64,000 bases of DNA from NCBI GenBank assembly GCA_038873195.1, contig JAVZEV010000001.1, positions 1,082,490 through 1,146,489 on the forward strand. Reading direction: 5' to 3'. Positions 42,370 through 51,514 of the stretch are shown here, in pieces. The stretch comes from Candidatus Bathyarchaeia archaeon (GTDB lineage Archaea; Thermoproteota; Bathyarchaeia; Bathyarchaeales; Bathycorpusculaceae). Position numbers and translations under genes: made by a program. The notes under the pieces were generated by a model. That model searched no databases. It was not told the DNA's origin and saw only the letters and a program-made list of their open reading frames with translations. The stretch's first letter is position 1. Each line of letters opens with the position of its first letter.

Positions 42370-42951
42370 ATGAATCCACAACCCTCCAAACAAGAAAGCG
42401 GCCAATTTGTGCTGCCCGGAGAACGCTTAGGCGTTATTGAAGAGTTTATTCCAGATGCTGGAACCTACGTTAAGGACGGCGTAATTTATTCTAAGGTTGT
42501 TGGGCGCGCTCTGCTTGACCTTGTGAATAGGCGTGTTTCAGTTTTTCCATTAATTCGGGGGGCACTAGTTCCTAGAGTTGGAAACACGGTTCTTGGGCAA
42601 GTTTCAAATGTCCAGTCTGAAAGTGCAAGTGTACGAATTTTCAAAATAAATAATAAACGACTTTCCGGCATTTTCACTGGTGTCCTGCACATTTCTGACG
42701 TGCAAATGCGTTATGTGGATTCGATGTTTGATGTGTGCAAGCCAGGCGACATCATAAGAGCTGAAGTAATAAGCGAAAAGAACAAAGTCTACCATTTGTC
42801 AACCAAAGATAAAAATTTAGGAGTGGTTTACGCTTTTTGTTCTCAGTGCGGCTTCTTATTAGAGCAGAGACGGCAAGCTATGCATTGTCCGAGATGTGGG
42901 AAAATTGAAAAGCGCAAGACAGCTTTAGATTATGGAAAAGGACCGTTGTAA
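42370..42951 (+). CDS. csl4: exosome subunit Csl4
   Basis: RNA-binding cap protein of the archaeal exosome. 'FVLPGERLGVIEEFIPDAGTYV' is the N-terminal domain, the S1 RNA-binding fold covers about residues 65-150 ('VLGQVSNVQ', 'GVLHISDVQ'), and a zinc ribbon ends the protein: 'CSQCGFLLEQ' and 'CPRCGKIEKRK'. 193 residues is normal. It is followed by rpoL 20 nt downstream, a common archaeal pairing. Confidence 0.92.
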   Translation: MNPQPSKQESGQFVLPGERLGVIEEFIPDAGTYVKDGVIYSKVVGRALLDLVNRRVSVFPLIRGALVPRVGNTVLGQVSNVQSESASVRIFKINNKRLSGIFTGVLHISDVQMRYVDSMFDVCKPGDIIRAEVISEKNKVYHLSTKDKNLGVVYAFCSQCGFLLEQRRQAMHCPRCGKIEKRKTALDYGKGPL

Positions 42952-42971
42952 TGTAAAAGGAGAGACTAGAG

Positions 42972-43256
42972 ATGAAAGTTAAAGTATTAAAGAAAACGTC
43001 AAACGAGATAAAAATAGAAGTTGAAGGCATAGGACACACCATTTGCAACCTACTGCAAAAGAGACTTTTAGAAGACGAAAATGTTGATTTAGCAGGCTAT
43101 GACATGCCACACCCCTTAGCATCAAGCTCCATAATTTACGTTCGCACAAAGGGCAAAGCAAAACCCGAAACCATCTTACATAACGCATTAGAAAAAACAC
43201 GTGACATGAACAAACTTTTCGGTAAAGAGTTCGAGAAAGCCCTCAAGAAAGCCTAA
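42972..43256 (+). CDS. rpoL: DNA-directed RNA polymerase subunit L (Rpb11)
   Basis: 94-residue Rpb11-like assembly subunit, partner of RpoD. 'EIKIEVEGIGHTICNLLQKRL' and 'VDLAGYDMPHPLASSSIIYV' are the family core, with the 'HTxxNLL' dimerisation motif. The length is normal. The last 14 nt overlap the opposite-strand RNase III-like gene. Confidence 0.94.
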   Translation: MKVKVLKKTSNEIKIEVEGIGHTICNLLQKRLLEDENVDLAGYDMPHPLASSSIIYVRTKGKAKPETILHNALEKTRDMNKLFGKEFEKALKKA

Positions 43257-43626
43257 TTCTCTTCTTTATTGCCGAAAGTAACTGGCTAAAACCTTCTACT
43301 GAGTCTTCTGTGCTTGTCAATATTGTAATACTCTCTTCTATTGTAATGTACCCTTGAAGCCACGCGTACGCTATTAGTGCCTCAGCAGCATCAGCCATCA
43401 AATGCCGCGTCATTCTTGAAGGCAACTTTTCTCTTAACCCAGTTCTTCTTATTGCCTCAGCAAGTACGCTTCCTTTAACCTTTTCACCGCAAGGTGCACC
43501 CTTTCTAGCCGATATTGCCACGGAATATACGAAGTTTACGTAAGCATCTCCAAGAGAAGCCAACCCATGGTCTGTTAACACTTCGGTCATGTTGCCATAG
43601 TTCTTAATGGAAGACTTAATCTTCAC
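43243..43626 (-). CDS. single-domain RNase III/Mini-III-like protein
   Basis: 127-residue all-helical RNase III endonuclease-type domain with no double-stranded RNA-binding domain. 'HGLASLGDAYVNFVYSVA' corresponds to the ERLEFLGD signature: the second Asp is kept, the Glu of LEFLGD is Ala as in bacterial Mini-III enzymes. 'MADAAEALIAYAWLQGY' keeps the later Asp and Glu. Three of four classic acidic residues are therefore present, so activity on structured RNA is plausible. It lies opposite rpoL and before DUF99. Confidence 0.72.
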   Translation of the reverse strand: MKIKSSIKNYGNMTEVLTDHGLASLGDAYVNFVYSVAISARKGAPCGEKVKGSVLAEAIRRTGLREKLPSRMTRHLMADAAEALIAYAWLQGYITIEESITILTSTEDSVEGFSQLLSAIKKRIRLS

Positions 43627-43734
43627 ACGCTTCCCCCGTACTCTGATAATTCCTACATTACTCTTGGTTTTTCGCTAAACTTATAATGAATGTAGTCCTA
43701 TATTTCATGATTGCCACCTCTCCAGGGAGATATT

Positions 43735-44322
43735 TTGGTTTCAAAAAAATTCCGCGTAATCAAACCCGAAATTCGCGTTCTCGGAATCGACGATGGCATG
43801 TTCACACCCCGCACCAAGGGACTTATACCTGTTGTGGGAGTTGTTTTTCGCGGTGGATACTTCCTCGACGGCGTAATGCATACGAAAGTGAAAATTGACG
43901 GTTTTGACGCTACAAGAAAAATAGCTTCCATGATAATTAACTCGCCTCACTATAAACAGTTAAGGGTCATAATGCTTAATGGAGTAACCTTTGCAGGCTT
44001 CAACATTGTCGACATTAAGAAGTTAAATGCGAAAACAAAGCTTCCAGCGATAGCAGTTACACGCGAAAAACCAAACCTTGCAAAAATCCGCAAGGCTTTG
44101 AAAAATCTACCAAAAAGCGAAGAACGCTGGGAAGCAATACAGAACGCGGGAGAAATATTCAAAGTTTTCACACGAAACAAAAACGAGAAAGTCTACATGC
44201 AAATCTCCGGAATCCTCAAGGATGACGCAGAAAAAATTTTACAGTTAACTTCAACAAGAAGTAACATTCCTGAGGCACTACGTGTAGCACATCTTATTGC
44301 TTCTGGAATAAGTTTCGTTTAG
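43735..44322 (+). CDS. DUF99 (endonuclease V-like fold) family protein
   Basis: 195-residue DUF99 member, related to endonuclease V. 'KPEIRVLGIDDGMF' near the N-terminus is the core strand with the conserved Asp pair, then 'GVVFRGGYFLDGVMHTKV' and 'RVIMLNGVTFAGFNIVDI'. Activity is unknown. TTG 43735 is chosen because relatives start just before the 'KPEIRV' strand and GGGAGAT precedes it; TTG 43711 is an alternative. Confidence 0.82.
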   Translation: MVSKKFRVIKPEIRVLGIDDGMFTPRTKGLIPVVGVVFRGGYFLDGVMHTKVKIDGFDATRKIASMIINSPHYKQLRVIMLNGVTFAGFNIVDIKKLNAKTKLPAIAVTREKPNLAKIRKALKNLPKSEERWEAIQNAGEIFKVFTRNKNEKVYMQISGILKDDAEKILQLTSTRSNIPEALRVAHLIASGISFV

Positions 44323-44350
44323 CCCTAATATTTATTCCAATAAGAAAAAG

Positions 44351-44358
44351 TTTAAAAG
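44351..44358 (+). promoter_or_regulatory. TATA element for tfs
   Basis: TTTAAAAG at 44351-44358 predicts a start near 44380, about 22 nt before the ATG at 44403. Confidence 0.5.
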
Positions 44359-44402
44359 GGACAATGATAAGGGAAAACAAACGGACATCGGAGTAAAAAC
44401 AC

Positions 44403-44756
44403 ATGGAATTTTGTCCCAAATGTGGTTCTCGCCTTGTACCTAAAAAAGGAAAAACCGGCAAAGAAGCATCATTGATGATGGTTTGTCCCAAGTGCGGCTA
44501 CAAAAAGAAACCCGCAGAAAAGAGGGTGACGCCAAAAGTTGCCAAAGTAATACAGCATAACCCGCAAAAACTTGTCGCGGTAATAAGCAAGGAAGAACAA
44601 AAACTTCGAACATTACCAACGGTTAGGATTGAGTGTCCCAAATGCGGAAATAACACAGCTTATGTTTGGCAAGTGCAAACGAGAGGCGCTGATGAATCTT
44701 CCACGCAGTTTCTGCGATGCACAAAATGTAGTTACACATTCAGAGAATACAGCTAA
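44403..44756 (+). CDS. tfs: transcription factor S (TFS/RPB9-like)
   Basis: 117-residue two-zinc-ribbon protein that triggers transcript cleavage by stalled RNA polymerase. The N-terminal ribbon is 'CPKCGSRLVPKKG' and 'CPKCGYKKKP'. The C-terminal ribbon is 'CPKCGNNTAYVWQVQTRGAD' with the acidic 'ADE' tip that reaches the catalytic centre, then 'CTKCSYTFREY'. This tip makes TFS function more likely than an inert RPB9-like paralogue. Normal length. PCNA and PriL follow. Confidence 0.93.
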   Translation: MEFCPKCGSRLVPKKGKTGKEASLMMVCPKCGYKKKPAEKRVTPKVAKVIQHNPQKLVAVISKEEQKLRTLPTVRIECPKCGNNTAYVWQVQTRGADESSTQFLRCTKCSYTFREYS

Positions 44757-44830
44757 ATCTGTTTATGACGTGATACTCTCTTTTCAAATCCACCGTCTTC
44801 ATTCAGCAACCTCTCTAATTCAGCATCACG

Positions 44831-44838
44831 CTTAAATG
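44831..44838 (+). promoter_or_regulatory. TATA element for pcn
   Basis: CTTAAATG at 44831-44838 predicts a start near 44860 ahead of ATG 44889, with AAAGGTGA as ribosome-binding site. Confidence 0.4.
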
Positions 44839-44888
44839 CGCAAAGGCTTTATTCACAGCTAACAATATCCAATAAAAAGGTGACTACA

Positions 44889-45644
44889 ATGTTCAAACTC
44901 AAAGTAGCCGACGCAAAACTTCTGCGAGACATGGTCACATCCATATCAATCCTCGTAGACGAAGCCACATTCAAACTCGACCCAGAAGGAATGAAACTAC
45001 GCGCCATGGACCCATCACGCGTCGCCATGGTAGACTTCGAATGGCCAAAAACAGTTTTCGAAGAATACATGTGCACAGAACCAACGAAAATGTGCATAAA
45101 CATAAGCGAACTGCTAAAACTGCTTAAGAGAGCCGGCAAAGACGAAGTAGTCGAACTCTCGCTAGATGAAAAGACTGCACGTTTACAACTAAAAATAACC
45201 GGAAAATACTCAAGAAACTTTACAATGCCAACTCTCGAAGCCTCAGAAGAAGAAGTACCCACGCCAAAACTCACATTCAACGTAAAAGCCAAAACCACAA
45301 CCCAAGGCTTAAGCCAAGCAATCGAAGACGCACAACTCGTAAGCGACCACGTGCGAATCGAAGCAGACGCTGAAAAAATAGTTTTCAACGCCACAGGTGA
45401 CCTCATGGGAGCTACAATAACGCTTCAAAAAGGAAGCGACACCCTCCTAGACTTAGAAGCCAAAGAACCATCAAAATCAACATTCAGCCTAAGCTACCTC
45501 TCCGAAATCATAAAAACAGCGTCAGCAACATCTGACATTGCAACTATGGAATTCTCCACAGACATGCCCATAAAAATAGACTTTCAACAAACAAAAGAAG
45601 GAAAACTCACGTTCTATTTAGCACCAAGAATCGAAACAGAATAA
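44889..45644 (+). CDS. pcn: DNA polymerase sliding clamp PCNA
   Basis: 251-residue ring clamp that tethers PolD, FEN1 and others. 'MFKLKVADAKLLRDMVTSIS' is the N-terminus, 'FKLDPEGMKLRAMDPSRVAMVDF' (in pieces) includes the first-domain signature 'LRAMDPSRVAMV', and 'DFQQTKEGKLTFYLAPRIE' the C-terminal loop and tail. ATG 44889 is chosen because AAAGGTGA sits 5 nt upstream; GTG 44880 is inside that ribosome-binding site. PriL follows with 1 nt between stop and start. Confidence 0.95.
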   Translation: MFKLKVADAKLLRDMVTSISILVDEATFKLDPEGMKLRAMDPSRVAMVDFEWPKTVFEEYMCTEPTKMCINISELLKLLKRAGKDEVVELSLDEKTARLQLKITGKYSRNFTMPTLEASEEEVPTPKLTFNVKAKTTTQGLSQAIEDAQLVSDHVRIEADAEKIVFNATGDLMGATITLQKGSDTLLDLEAKEPSKSTFSLSYLSEIIKTASATSDIATMEFSTDMPIKIDFQQTKEGKLTFYLAPRIETE

Positions 45645-45645
45645 C

Positions 45646-46692
45646 GTGAAAAACAAAATGCAAGTTACCGCTGCCAAATTCACCCTTTCTGACTTAGCAA
45701 AATATCCTTTTCTCAAAGAAACCACAGACTATGTAAAAAAATTGGATTTAAAAATTCAAGATTTAACAAGCCCCGAATTTGCGGAAATTCTGAAACGCGC
45801 CGAAACGAGAGTTGAAGAAGCAATTTTATTCGCTTTAGTAAGTCGAGACCTCCGAAGGCCTGAAGTTGAAATCTTATCCTTCCCAGTCGCTACAATGCTG
45901 GCTATTGCAACGGAAAATTCCTTCATCAAAAAAAGATACGCTTTGGCAGAGGCAGAACAAGTTCTCAACGACATGCAAGACGAACCGAAAGAAAAAATCT
46001 TGGCAATTGCACAGAATTTTGGATGGAAACTTGAAATAAACCGTAATGACAAGCTTCCCTACGAATTCACGTTACACTTTACAGACTATCTTAAAAACAC
46101 GACACACTTGCGAGAGAAAGAATGGAAACTCGTAAACTGCTTACTATCCAACGGAAAGGTTTACTTAAACACAAACAAGATAGTGAGGCTACTGAAGGAA
46201 GAAATTCGCAAGTACATCGAGAAAAGATTAGAAATAAAAGAAGCCAAATTCCCCCCAGAATTTTCAACAATCGCTGAAAAACTAAAGAAACTAACCTTAG
46301 ACCGTATAGGCAAAATGGAAATGGAAGGATTTCCAAAGGCTGTCATCCGAGAAGCTTTTCCACCATGCATAGACACACTTTATAAAGCCGTATCTTCTGG
46401 GCGTCACTTATCACACATAGGCAGATTCACCTTAACATCCTTTCTCGTCAACATAGGAATGTCTCCAGAAAGCGTAATTGAACTGTTTAGAAACTTCTCT
46501 GATTTTAACGAGAGACTAACACGCTACCAAGTCGAGCACATCGCTGGAGAAAGAGGCTCCAGAACGCAATACACGTCACCCAAATGTGAAACACTAAAAA
46601 CCCACGGTGTATGCACAAACCCGGACGCCCTATGCGAAAAAATTCATCACCCGCTCACTTATTACCGCAGAAAAGCAAAAAACGTGAAATAA
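45646..46692 (+). CDS. priL: DNA primase large subunit PriL
   Basis: 348-residue primase regulatory subunit with a C-terminal Fe-S cluster domain. The four conserved cysteines lie at about 249 ('FPPCIDTLY'), 317 ('SPKCETL'), 325 ('HGVCTNPD') and 332 ('ALCEKIHHPLTYY'). The N-terminal helical domain begins after 'FTLSDLAKYPFLKET'. Start GTG 45646 or ATG 45658. It is coupled to PCNA, an arrangement seen in other archaea. PriS is 5 kb downstream. Confidence 0.92.
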   Translation: MKNKMQVTAAKFTLSDLAKYPFLKETTDYVKKLDLKIQDLTSPEFAEILKRAETRVEEAILFALVSRDLRRPEVEILSFPVATMLAIATENSFIKKRYALAEAEQVLNDMQDEPKEKILAIAQNFGWKLEINRNDKLPYEFTLHFTDYLKNTTHLREKEWKLVNCLLSNGKVYLNTNKIVRLLKEEIRKYIEKRLEIKEAKFPPEFSTIAEKLKKLTLDRIGKMEMEGFPKAVIREAFPPCIDTLYKAVSSGRHLSHIGRFTLTSFLVNIGMSPESVIELFRNFSDFNERLTRYQVEHIAGERGSRTQYTSPKCETLKTHGVCTNPDALCEKIHHPLTYYRRKAKNVK

Positions 46693-46693
46693 G

Positions 46694-46701
46694 CTTATAA
46701 G
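46694..46701 (+). promoter_or_regulatory. TATA element for GT2 gene
   Basis: CTTATAAG at 46694-46701 predicts a start near 46724 and a 59-nt leader before ATG 46783. Confidence 0.4.
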
Positions 46702-46782
46702 TTGAAAACGCGGTAAGTATGTTCGGCATGATAAGAGATAACTCTCTCTTTAATAAGATAATTAGAAGGTTGAAACATAAAA

Positions 46783-47703
46783 ATGAAATCTGAAGTTTCC
46801 TTCACTACAAGTGTGGAAAACTGGAGACACGTAGGAGACACTATTCTCCAAACAAGTTCTCCAAAAATACTTGAAGGAAACTTTGAACTAAACGCAGATA
46901 TAGGAATAATCCTTCCAACTTACTGCGAAGCAGCAAACATCCAGCAAATAATAAACGAGATTGAAAACCTAAACCTAAACGTTTCAATAATGGTGATTGA
47001 CGATTCCAGCCCTGATGGAACAGCAAACATTGTACGGGCACTTCAGAAGAAATACGATAACATTCTACTTCTTGTGAGACCTGAAAAATCCGGTCTTGGA
47101 ACGGCAATTACTGATGGAATGAAAATATTTCTTTCAATGGAAACTCCTCCCAAATACGTAATTACGATGGATGCAGATTACTCACACAACCCAAAAGACA
47201 TACCTAGACTTGTGCGGGTCGCAAAAAGGGGCTACGACTTGGTGATAGGTAGTAGGTACTTTCCAGGAGGAAAAATCACCGACTGGAGCCCCATAAGAAT
47301 AATGATAAGTAAGGTAGCTAACAAATTCGCGTCTGTAATAATTGGAGCAAAGATAAAAGATTGTACCAGTGGATTACGATGTTACTCCCTAAACATGTTA
47401 AAAAAAGTAATAGGCGAACTTCACAGCCAAACATATGAAATACAAATAGAAACTATACGGCAAGCTGTTAAGAAAGGATGCTACATAACCGAGATGCCAA
47501 TAGTATTCACTAACAGAAAACTGGGGAAGTCCAAACTGACTTTGAACGAGATAAAACAGTTCCTTTTCTACATAGGAAAGGCAAATTTCGAAGATTATCT
47601 TAGAATCCCAAGGTATATCTTTTACGACAATGTAGAATTCTCCAATGAAACTCTCATTGAATTCTTCAACGCCCGTGTTCATACACGATTGAGAGAAGCC
47701 TAA
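46783..47703 (+). CDS. GT2 glycosyltransferase, polyprenyl-phosphate mannosyltransferase-like
   Basis: 306-residue family 2 glycosyltransferase similar to dolichyl-phosphate mannose/glucose synthases, which load sugar onto a polyprenyl phosphate for glycan assembly. 'GIILPTYCEAANIQQIINEI' and 'VMVIDDSSPDGTANIV' (given as IMVIDDSSPDGTANI) form the nucleotide-binding start, 'YVITMDADYSHNPKDIPRL' is the DxD region, and 'DLVIGSRYFPGG' is the acceptor-side motif. No C-terminal membrane domain, so it is probably the soluble catalytic form. Confidence 0.86.
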   Translation: MKSEVSFTTSVENWRHVGDTILQTSSPKILEGNFELNADIGIILPTYCEAANIQQIINEIENLNLNVSIMVIDDSSPDGTANIVRALQKKYDNILLLVRPEKSGLGTAITDGMKIFLSMETPPKYVITMDADYSHNPKDIPRLVRVAKRGYDLVIGSRYFPGGKITDWSPIRIMISKVANKFASVIIGAKIKDCTSGLRCYSLNMLKKVIGELHSQTYEIQIETIRQAVKKGCYITEMPIVFTNRKLGKSKLTLNEIKQFLFYIGKANFEDYLRIPRYIFYDNVEFSNETLIEFFNARVHTRLREA

Positions 47704-47714
47704 AACCTTTTTAA

Positions 47715-48818
47715 TCATGCTTTATTGTCGATCTCGCTAATCCATTGTTTCGCGATTGCTTTAATGTCAAATGCCAAAGCTCTTTTCCTACATTCTTCTC
47801 TTACATCTTTGGAGTATCCCGTGTTCCATATTTTCAAGGCAATATCCACAATTTCGTTTTCATTATATGTAAGCCACCCAGTTATTCCATCAATAACCGT
47901 TTCTCCTGGCCCTTGATTGCCAAAAGTTACGACAGGCGTGCCGCATGCCATGCTTTCAACTGGGATGTATCCAAATGGTTCATCAATGTATGGAAAGAGT
48001 GTGAATGCGGCATTTGAATAAAGGTCGACGAGTTTATGGTTGCTGATTCTGCCCAAGAATTCCAAGTTTGGATGCTTTAAAGTTTCTTTAGATGCCGTCA
48101 CTATTTTTCCTCCGAAAGCCTTTATTTTGATTCCTTTGTCCAAAGCTTTCTTGATGACTCTGAAGTTTGTTTCTTTTCCAAAGTATGTCACTACATAGTT
48201 TCCTTTTGGCGTGGTTGTTGTGGGTTTAAATATTTGACAATCAATAGGCGGATAGATAACGGCCTCGACTTTTGTTTCCATTTGTTCGTAAATTCTAGCT
48301 AAATATTTAGAATTAGCGAATACTTTTTCCGATAATTTGGAAAATTTGTTGGTCATTTTTCTGTCTATTCTTCTAAGGACGGGTGCAGAAAAAAGGTAAA
48401 CTGTTCTATAATGTAATGCTAAGTAATCTTTGGTTTTATCCAGCAAGACTGTTGGTGGACCTTGAGCGTACCAAATCTTGCATGGAAAAATTATTGTGTT
48501 AGAGAAATTCAGCACAGGTCCGTCTAGTGCTGATCTTAATCCCTTTAGCTTTTTTGAGTTCGCGGAGAAGAATCCTTCTAACAACCAAAAATAAAACCAT
48601 GCTAACGATTCGCTCTTGAAAGGCGTTCTACCGCCAATCACGTTAACGCTAATTCCTTCCAATTCAAGATTCTGCCTTACTTTTTGGCTTGCAATAATCG
48701 ATACCAATGTTACTTGGTAACCACGTCTTTTTAGTTCCCTTGCTATTAGCGTTGGTGGGCGTGTTGGACCGTACTCGCTGAGTAAGGGGTCACAGATTAT
48801 TGTTATTTTTTCCTTCAA
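47715..48818 (-). CDS. GT4-family glycosyltransferase
   Basis: 367-residue retaining GT-B enzyme. The N-terminal Rossmann half has 'YGPTRPPTLIARELKRRGYQ', and the C-terminal half 'NLEFLGRISNHKLVDLYSNA' plus 'EPFGYIPVESMACGTPVVTF', the E-x7-E region that binds the sugar nucleotide. It starts with TTG at 48818. Likely role: adding a sugar to a cell-surface or lipid-linked glycan, together with the nearby GT2 and WecB. Substrate unknown. It is convergent with the GT2 gene. Confidence 0.87.
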   Translation of the reverse strand: MKEKITIICDPLLSEYGPTRPPTLIARELKRRGYQVTLVSIIASQKVRQNLELEGISVNVIGGRTPFKSESLAWFYFWLLEGFFSANSKKLKGLRSALDGPVLNFSNTIIFPCKIWYAQGPPTVLLDKTKDYLALHYRTVYLFSAPVLRRIDRKMTNKFSKLSEKVFANSKYLARIYEQMETKVEAVIYPPIDCQIFKPTTTTPKGNYVVTYFGKETNFRVIKKALDKGIKIKAFGGKIVTASKETLKHPNLEFLGRISNHKLVDLYSNAAFTLFPYIDEPFGYIPVESMACGTPVVTFGNQGPGETVIDGITGWLTYNENEIVDIALKIWNTGYSKDVREECRKRALAFDIKAIAKQWISEIDNKA

Positions 48819-49013
48819 TAGGAACTCACTTCTTCTTATTCTTAACTTTTCTATTTTGAGATAATCAAGGAATTGTCGTCATTATTTTTCTATGTTGCTC
48901 CTTGAGAAGGTTTTGTTGCTTGAGCCTATTTTACATTTTCTTAGCGTATCTTTTTTATGATTTAGATAAAAATAAGAACAAGCTCTAGATATACCTAGTT
49001 CGTCTGAAGGTGC

Positions 49014-51428
49014 ATGCGCTTTAAGTTGATGGAAAAAATTGGGAGTTATGTACGATTTCGCAAGCTTCCGGTGCTGCTCCTAGTCTCTATCTTAACGTAC
49101 GTTATAGTGCTCTCTTATTTATCAATACTCAAGCATGGTCTTTTTTTGACGACCGCTTGGGATTTAGGCATTTACGAACAAGGCATTTGGTCCACAGCAA
49201 ATGCCGGCAGATTTTTCTGGTACACTGTTGAGCTGCCTATAAACCCCAACGGGTGTTTTTTTGGAATACACTTTTCTCCGGTGCTTTTCCTTGCGGTTCC
49301 AGTGTATAAGATTTTTCAAAGCACTGCGTATTTGTTGGTTTTGCAATCTTTTGTGATTGCTTTGGGTGCTGTTCCGCTTTATTTGATTGGTTTAAAAGAA
49401 ACCCGTAGTCCGAAATACGCCTATCTATTCTCTTTGTTATATTTAATTTATCCGCCCTTGATAGGTGTAAACCTCTTTGATTTTCACACACAAGCATTTC
49501 TACCACTCTTTTTCTTTTTTGCGTTTTACTACTTCAGCGAAAAGAAGTTTCTAAACTATTTCTTGTTCATAATTCTAGCATTGTCGGTTGTGGAATTTGT
49601 CCCGTTTATTGTCATATTTTTTGGTTTATACGGCTTTTGGAGCGAAAGAAAAGAAATTAAACATTCAATTAAAAATCTCAATTACAAGTTTTTATTTAAC
49701 AAGACGGTAGTTGCCTCCATATTAACGATAATTTTAGGAATTTCTTGGTACCTACTCGCGAGAACTGTTCTCTTTATCTGTAACCCCACAGTGCGTCCTA
49801 ACCTAAATTGGGCTCAGTTTGGAGATCCCGTGCATAATCCGTTGGGACTGTTATGGAATACTATTGTTAATCCGTTGCGAACTTTACAGTTGATATTACC
49901 TACTCTGGGCGACAAGATTCTCTACATGTTTGGGCTGCTGATTCCGGTGGGCTTGTTGTCTTTGTTGGATATTCCCTCTCTTCTTATTGGCGCTCCGTGG
50001 TTTTTGGCTGTGATCTTATCTAATTATCCGCCTTACTATACAGTTATAGGCTATCAGTATGTCGCGTTTGCCGTGCCATTTGTATTTATATCCGCTGTAC
50101 GAGGAAGCAGAAGACTCTCCTTTTTGAAAGACAAGGTTAGATCTTTCTTTTCGTTTAATCTTTCTTTTGGAAGCTTAGGTAAGAAGGTGTTGGCGATATT
50201 TTACACATCAGTGCTGGTAATTTCTTACAGTATCCTCTTCTATCAGCCCCACTTTGGTGCTCTTGCAAACAAAGTCAACTGGTGCTCTTCTCAACATCTT
50301 ACAGCGTTAAACAAAATCTTAGAATTAGTGCCGTCTGATGCGTCAATAATGACTCAAAACAATATACATCCCCATTTGAGCCAACGGATGTACGCGTATG
50401 CAATGTGGGAATGGAATGTCTTATCGAGTGCAGGCAACGTTAGTGCAGTGGAGTTTTTCCTCCAAAATATTTCTCCTGATTTCATCTTGTTTGATACGGT
50501 ATCTGAATGGTACTTTGAGAATATGGAAAAATATGCTTTGAGCTTGATTGAGAATGGAAGTTATGGCGTATACGCTTCTGCGGATTATGTTTGGCTTCTT
50601 AAAAAGGAATTTGTGGGCGATTCTATTCGTCTTTTTGACAGTGGTTTTAATATCAGTTTGTATAATCAAGGCTTGCTGATGACTGTTTATAATGGTTCGT
50701 TTACTGGTGATGTGCCCCTTTTTAATGAAACCGTGTTGAACGTGACTGTTTCTTCTACTTTGTTTGAAAAACTGAATCCTCACAGGGATGGTTCTGAATT
50801 GAGTGTGGTGTGGGATGGGCAACTGTTCATTCCCGTGAGTGGGGAGTACAGTTTCTATATCGTGTCAAATTCAAGTAACTATAGACGTTTGTCAATTAAA
50901 AATGAAACAGTAATAGATTTTCAAGACAGTTCAGCAAAACTTGTGTTAGAAGAAGGTTTCCGCCCAATTCAGTTCGAGTACAATGTAACTGAAGAAAATG
51001 AGACTCTATTTTTGTTCTGGAAGCCTCCGTGGGAAACAGTGCCCAAACTCCTTACTTCTGACTTTCTGTATCTCTCCAGCATTCCAACAGTTTCGTCGGT
51101 GGTTCTTGCGCCTTCATTTAATTTTCGGTATATGTCACCATTTCCCACGATACACAGAGACTATTTCTCCTCATTTATTGACGGGTTCTTTAACGTGGAA
51201 ACCTCGGGCAATTACAAGTTTAAGGTAATTGTAGATAATTGTACTATGATTTTTATTGATGACGAGCTAGTTTACGATTCATACACTTCCGATTCGGGTT
51301 ATTTTGATGTGGAGTTAACTGCTGGCAAGCATAAAATTTCTATTTTGTATTTCGAGTTTGTGGGTGACGCTTTTCTTAAGCTTATGTGGTTGCCTCCGGA
51401 GAAATTTGTTTTTGATGAGTTTCCTTAG
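49014..51428 (+). CDS. DUF2079 membrane protein with C-terminal PA14-like domains
   Basis: 804-residue protein with two halves. Residues 1-425 hold about ten hydrophobic helices of the DUF2079 family (GT-C-like polytopic proteins), with 'WDLGIYEQGIWS' and 'FGIHFSPVLFLAVP' near the N-terminus as hallmarks, including the early acidic residue typical of GT-C enzymes. The outer half has two PA14-like beta units near residues 580-665 and 695-795 ('HRDGSELSVVWDGQLF', 'GEYSFYIVSNSSNYRRLSI', 'SGNYKFKVIVDNCTMIFIDD'), and many N-x-S/T sites. A glycan transferase with a carbohydrate-binding tail is a sensible inference. Confidence 0.78.
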   Translation: MRFKLMEKIGSYVRFRKLPVLLLVSILTYVIVLSYLSILKHGLFLTTAWDLGIYEQGIWSTANAGRFFWYTVELPINPNGCFFGIHFSPVLFLAVPVYKIFQSTAYLLVLQSFVIALGAVPLYLIGLKETRSPKYAYLFSLLYLIYPPLIGVNLFDFHTQAFLPLFFFFAFYYFSEKKFLNYFLFIILALSVVEFVPFIVIFFGLYGFWSERKEIKHSIKNLNYKFLFNKTVVASILTIILGISWYLLARTVLFICNPTVRPNLNWAQFGDPVHNPLGLLWNTIVNPLRTLQLILPTLGDKILYMFGLLIPVGLLSLLDIPSLLIGAPWFLAVILSNYPPYYTVIGYQYVAFAVPFVFISAVRGSRRLSFLKDKVRSFFSFNLSFGSLGKKVLAIFYTSVLVISYSILFYQPHFGALANKVNWCSSQHLTALNKILELVPSDASIMTQNNIHPHLSQRMYAYAMWEWNVLSSAGNVSAVEFFLQNISPDFILFDTVSEWYFENMEKYALSLIENGSYGVYASADYVWLLKKEFVGDSIRLFDSGFNISLYNQGLLMTVYNGSFTGDVPLFNETVLNVTVSSTLFEKLNPHRDGSELSVVWDGQLFIPVSGEYSFYIVSNSSNYRRLSIKNETVIDFQDSSAKLVLEEGFRPIQFEYNVTEENETLFLFWKPPWETVPKLLTSDFLYLSSIPTVSSVVLAPSFNFRYMSPFPTIHRDYFSSFIDGFFNVETSGNYKFKVIVDNCTMIFIDDELVYDSYTSDSGYFDVELTAGKHKISILYFEFVGDAFLKLMWLPPEKFVFDEFP

Positions 51429-51514
51429 CATGTTGCATAAAGTGTTTATCTTGGTTTCTGTCGAATATTGTTACATATAAGTGGCTAGTCCATCCCTATA
51501 AAAGAGGATGTCAA

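Noticed and set aside
44769-44830. Inverted repeat CGTGAT/ATCACG as a C/D sRNA on the minus strand
   Set aside because: A GTGATGC box and an internal CTGA are present, but there is no D box at the 3' end and the would-be C box lies inside the stem. It may be a terminator hairpin for tfs or coincidence.
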